From the NCBI GenBank assembly GCA_016709385.1, contig JADJMW010000011.1:186001-250000 (forward strand): a stretch of DNA of 64,000 nucleotides, in the 5' to 3' direction. Position 1 is the stretch's first letter. The number at the start of each line of letters is the position of its first letter. Positions 63,507-64,000 of this stretch are shown here, in pieces. The notes beneath the pieces were generated by a model. That model was given only the letters and a program-made list of their open reading frames with translations, was not told where the DNA came from and ran no database searches. The position numbers and the translations under genes are program-made. This DNA is from Candidatus Rubrivivax defluviihabitans (GTDB taxonomy: Bacteria > Pseudomonadota > Gammaproteobacteria > Burkholderiales > Burkholderiaceae_C).

Positions 63507-64000
63507 TTGAAGGGCCCCAAGCTGCCGCGGCGCCTGGGCCTGCCCGCGCTGGCGGCCGACGACCTGTGGCGCGACCGCACCTACCTGCGGCTGTGGAGCT
63601 CCATCCTCACCAGCTCGTTCGCCAATCAGGTGATGATGCTGGCGCTGCCGCTCACCGCGGCGGTGCTGCTGCAGGCCAAGCCCACGCAAATGGGGCTGCT
63701 CACGGCCATCGAACTGCTGCCCTTCCTGCTGCTCAGCCTGCCTGCGGGCGTGTGGCTGGACCGCGTGCGCAAGCTGCCGGTCTACGTGGTGGGCGAAACC
63801 GGTGCCGCGCTGGCGGCGGCCAGCGTGCCGCTGGCCTGGTGGCTGGGCTGGCTGTCGATGGAATGGCTGTACCTGGTGGGTTTCGTGCTGGGCACCGTGC
63901 ACACCGTGGCCGGCAGCGCGGCGCAGATCGTGCTGATGCAGGTGGTGCCGCGCCACCGGCTGGTCGAGGCGCATGCCAAGAATGCGCTGGCCTCGTCGGG
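63507..64000 (+). CDS. MFS exporter, 5' part (runs off the window)
   Basis: An open frame from TTG 63507 to the window end (164 residues) encodes the beginning of an MFS transporter of the EntS-like (MFS_3) type. It starts with a soluble basic segment, then Tyr-Leu-Arg-Leu-Trp-Ser-Ser, and helices at about 31-50, 60-80, 92-112 and 118-140. Motif A is present as Leu-Pro-Ala-Gly-Val-Trp-Leu-Asp-Arg-Val-Arg-Lys. No ATG or GTG precedes the conserved region in frame after the stop at 63486-63488, so TTG is the likely start. It follows argJ by 29 bases. Confidence 0.78.
   Translation, partial: MKGPKLPRRLGLPALAADDLWRDRTYLRLWSSILTSSFANQVMMLALPLTAAVLLQAKPTQMGLLTAIELLPFLLLSLPAGVWLDRVRKLPVYVVGETGAALAAASVPLAWWLGWLSMEWLYLVGFVLGTVHTVAGSAAQIVLMQVVPRHRLVEAHAKNALASS

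Overview
The window is a gene-dense, very GC-rich stretch of chromosome from a betaproteobacterium, most likely order Burkholderiales near the Rubrivivax/Leptothrix/Ideonella or Comamonadaceae lineages. The evidence is the gene order (mraZ-to-ftsZ cluster, then a DsbA-like gene and lpxC; degS-like/nif3; mscL; petABC-sspAB; DUF721-like gene-secA; argJ), the protein variants and a PEP-CTERM protein. The exact genus cannot be fixed from sequence reading alone.

Region 1 (1-17 kb), nitrogen acquisition: a partial EamA permease and a BON-LysM (Kbp-like) protein are followed by a minus-strand urease operon ureA-B-C-E-F-G with no ureD. Divergent from it is a 1203-residue protein joining an NCS1 nucleobase-type permease, a cysteine-rich segment, a histidine kinase and a receiver domain. 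A LuxR-type response regulator overlaps its end. After a lytic transglycosylase gene on the other strand comes the urea ABC transporter operon urtABCDE, with a perfect 16-bp palindrome upstream. Uptake, hydrolysis and a candidate sensor-regulator for urea or related compounds therefore lie together. RNase P RNA (rnpB) follows urtE.

Region 2 (17-23.6 kb), mixed metabolic genes: a Tat-type intradiol dioxygenase-like protein, a Bcr/CflA exporter, an alpha-carbonic anhydrase, a zinc alcohol dehydrogenase, two small unknowns and a saccharopine-dehydrogenase-like oxidoreductase.

Region 3 (23.6-41 kb), the division and cell wall (dcw) cluster: mraZ-rsmH-ftsL-ftsI-murE-murF-mraY-murD-ftsW-murG-murC-ddlB-ftsQ-ftsA-ftsZ, mostly with 4-base overlaps. 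It is preceded by an AT-rich leader with four GTG boxes at 10-bp spacing (MraZ operator). Reading frames of murD, murG and ftsA are interrupted by apparent small indels; similar breaks occur in nif3/pdxA at 45.7-46.2 kb. Because these include essential genes, sequence errors are the first explanation.

Region 4 (41-57.4 kb), envelope and housekeeping: a secreted repeat protein, a DsbA-like lipoprotein, lpxC, a remnant of a glutathione-dependent formaldehyde dehydrogenase gene, a DegS-like protease, nif3-pdxA, a DUF1631 gene, mscL, the cytochrome bc1 operon petABC, sspAB, tRNA-Thr(UGU), a DUF721-like gene and secA.

Region 5 (57.4-64 kb): a small secreted unknown, a plant-type subtilase beside a PEP-CTERM protein, argJ and the start of an MFS exporter that runs off the window. 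No gene-free stretch exceeds 300 bases apart from the interval that holds rnpB.
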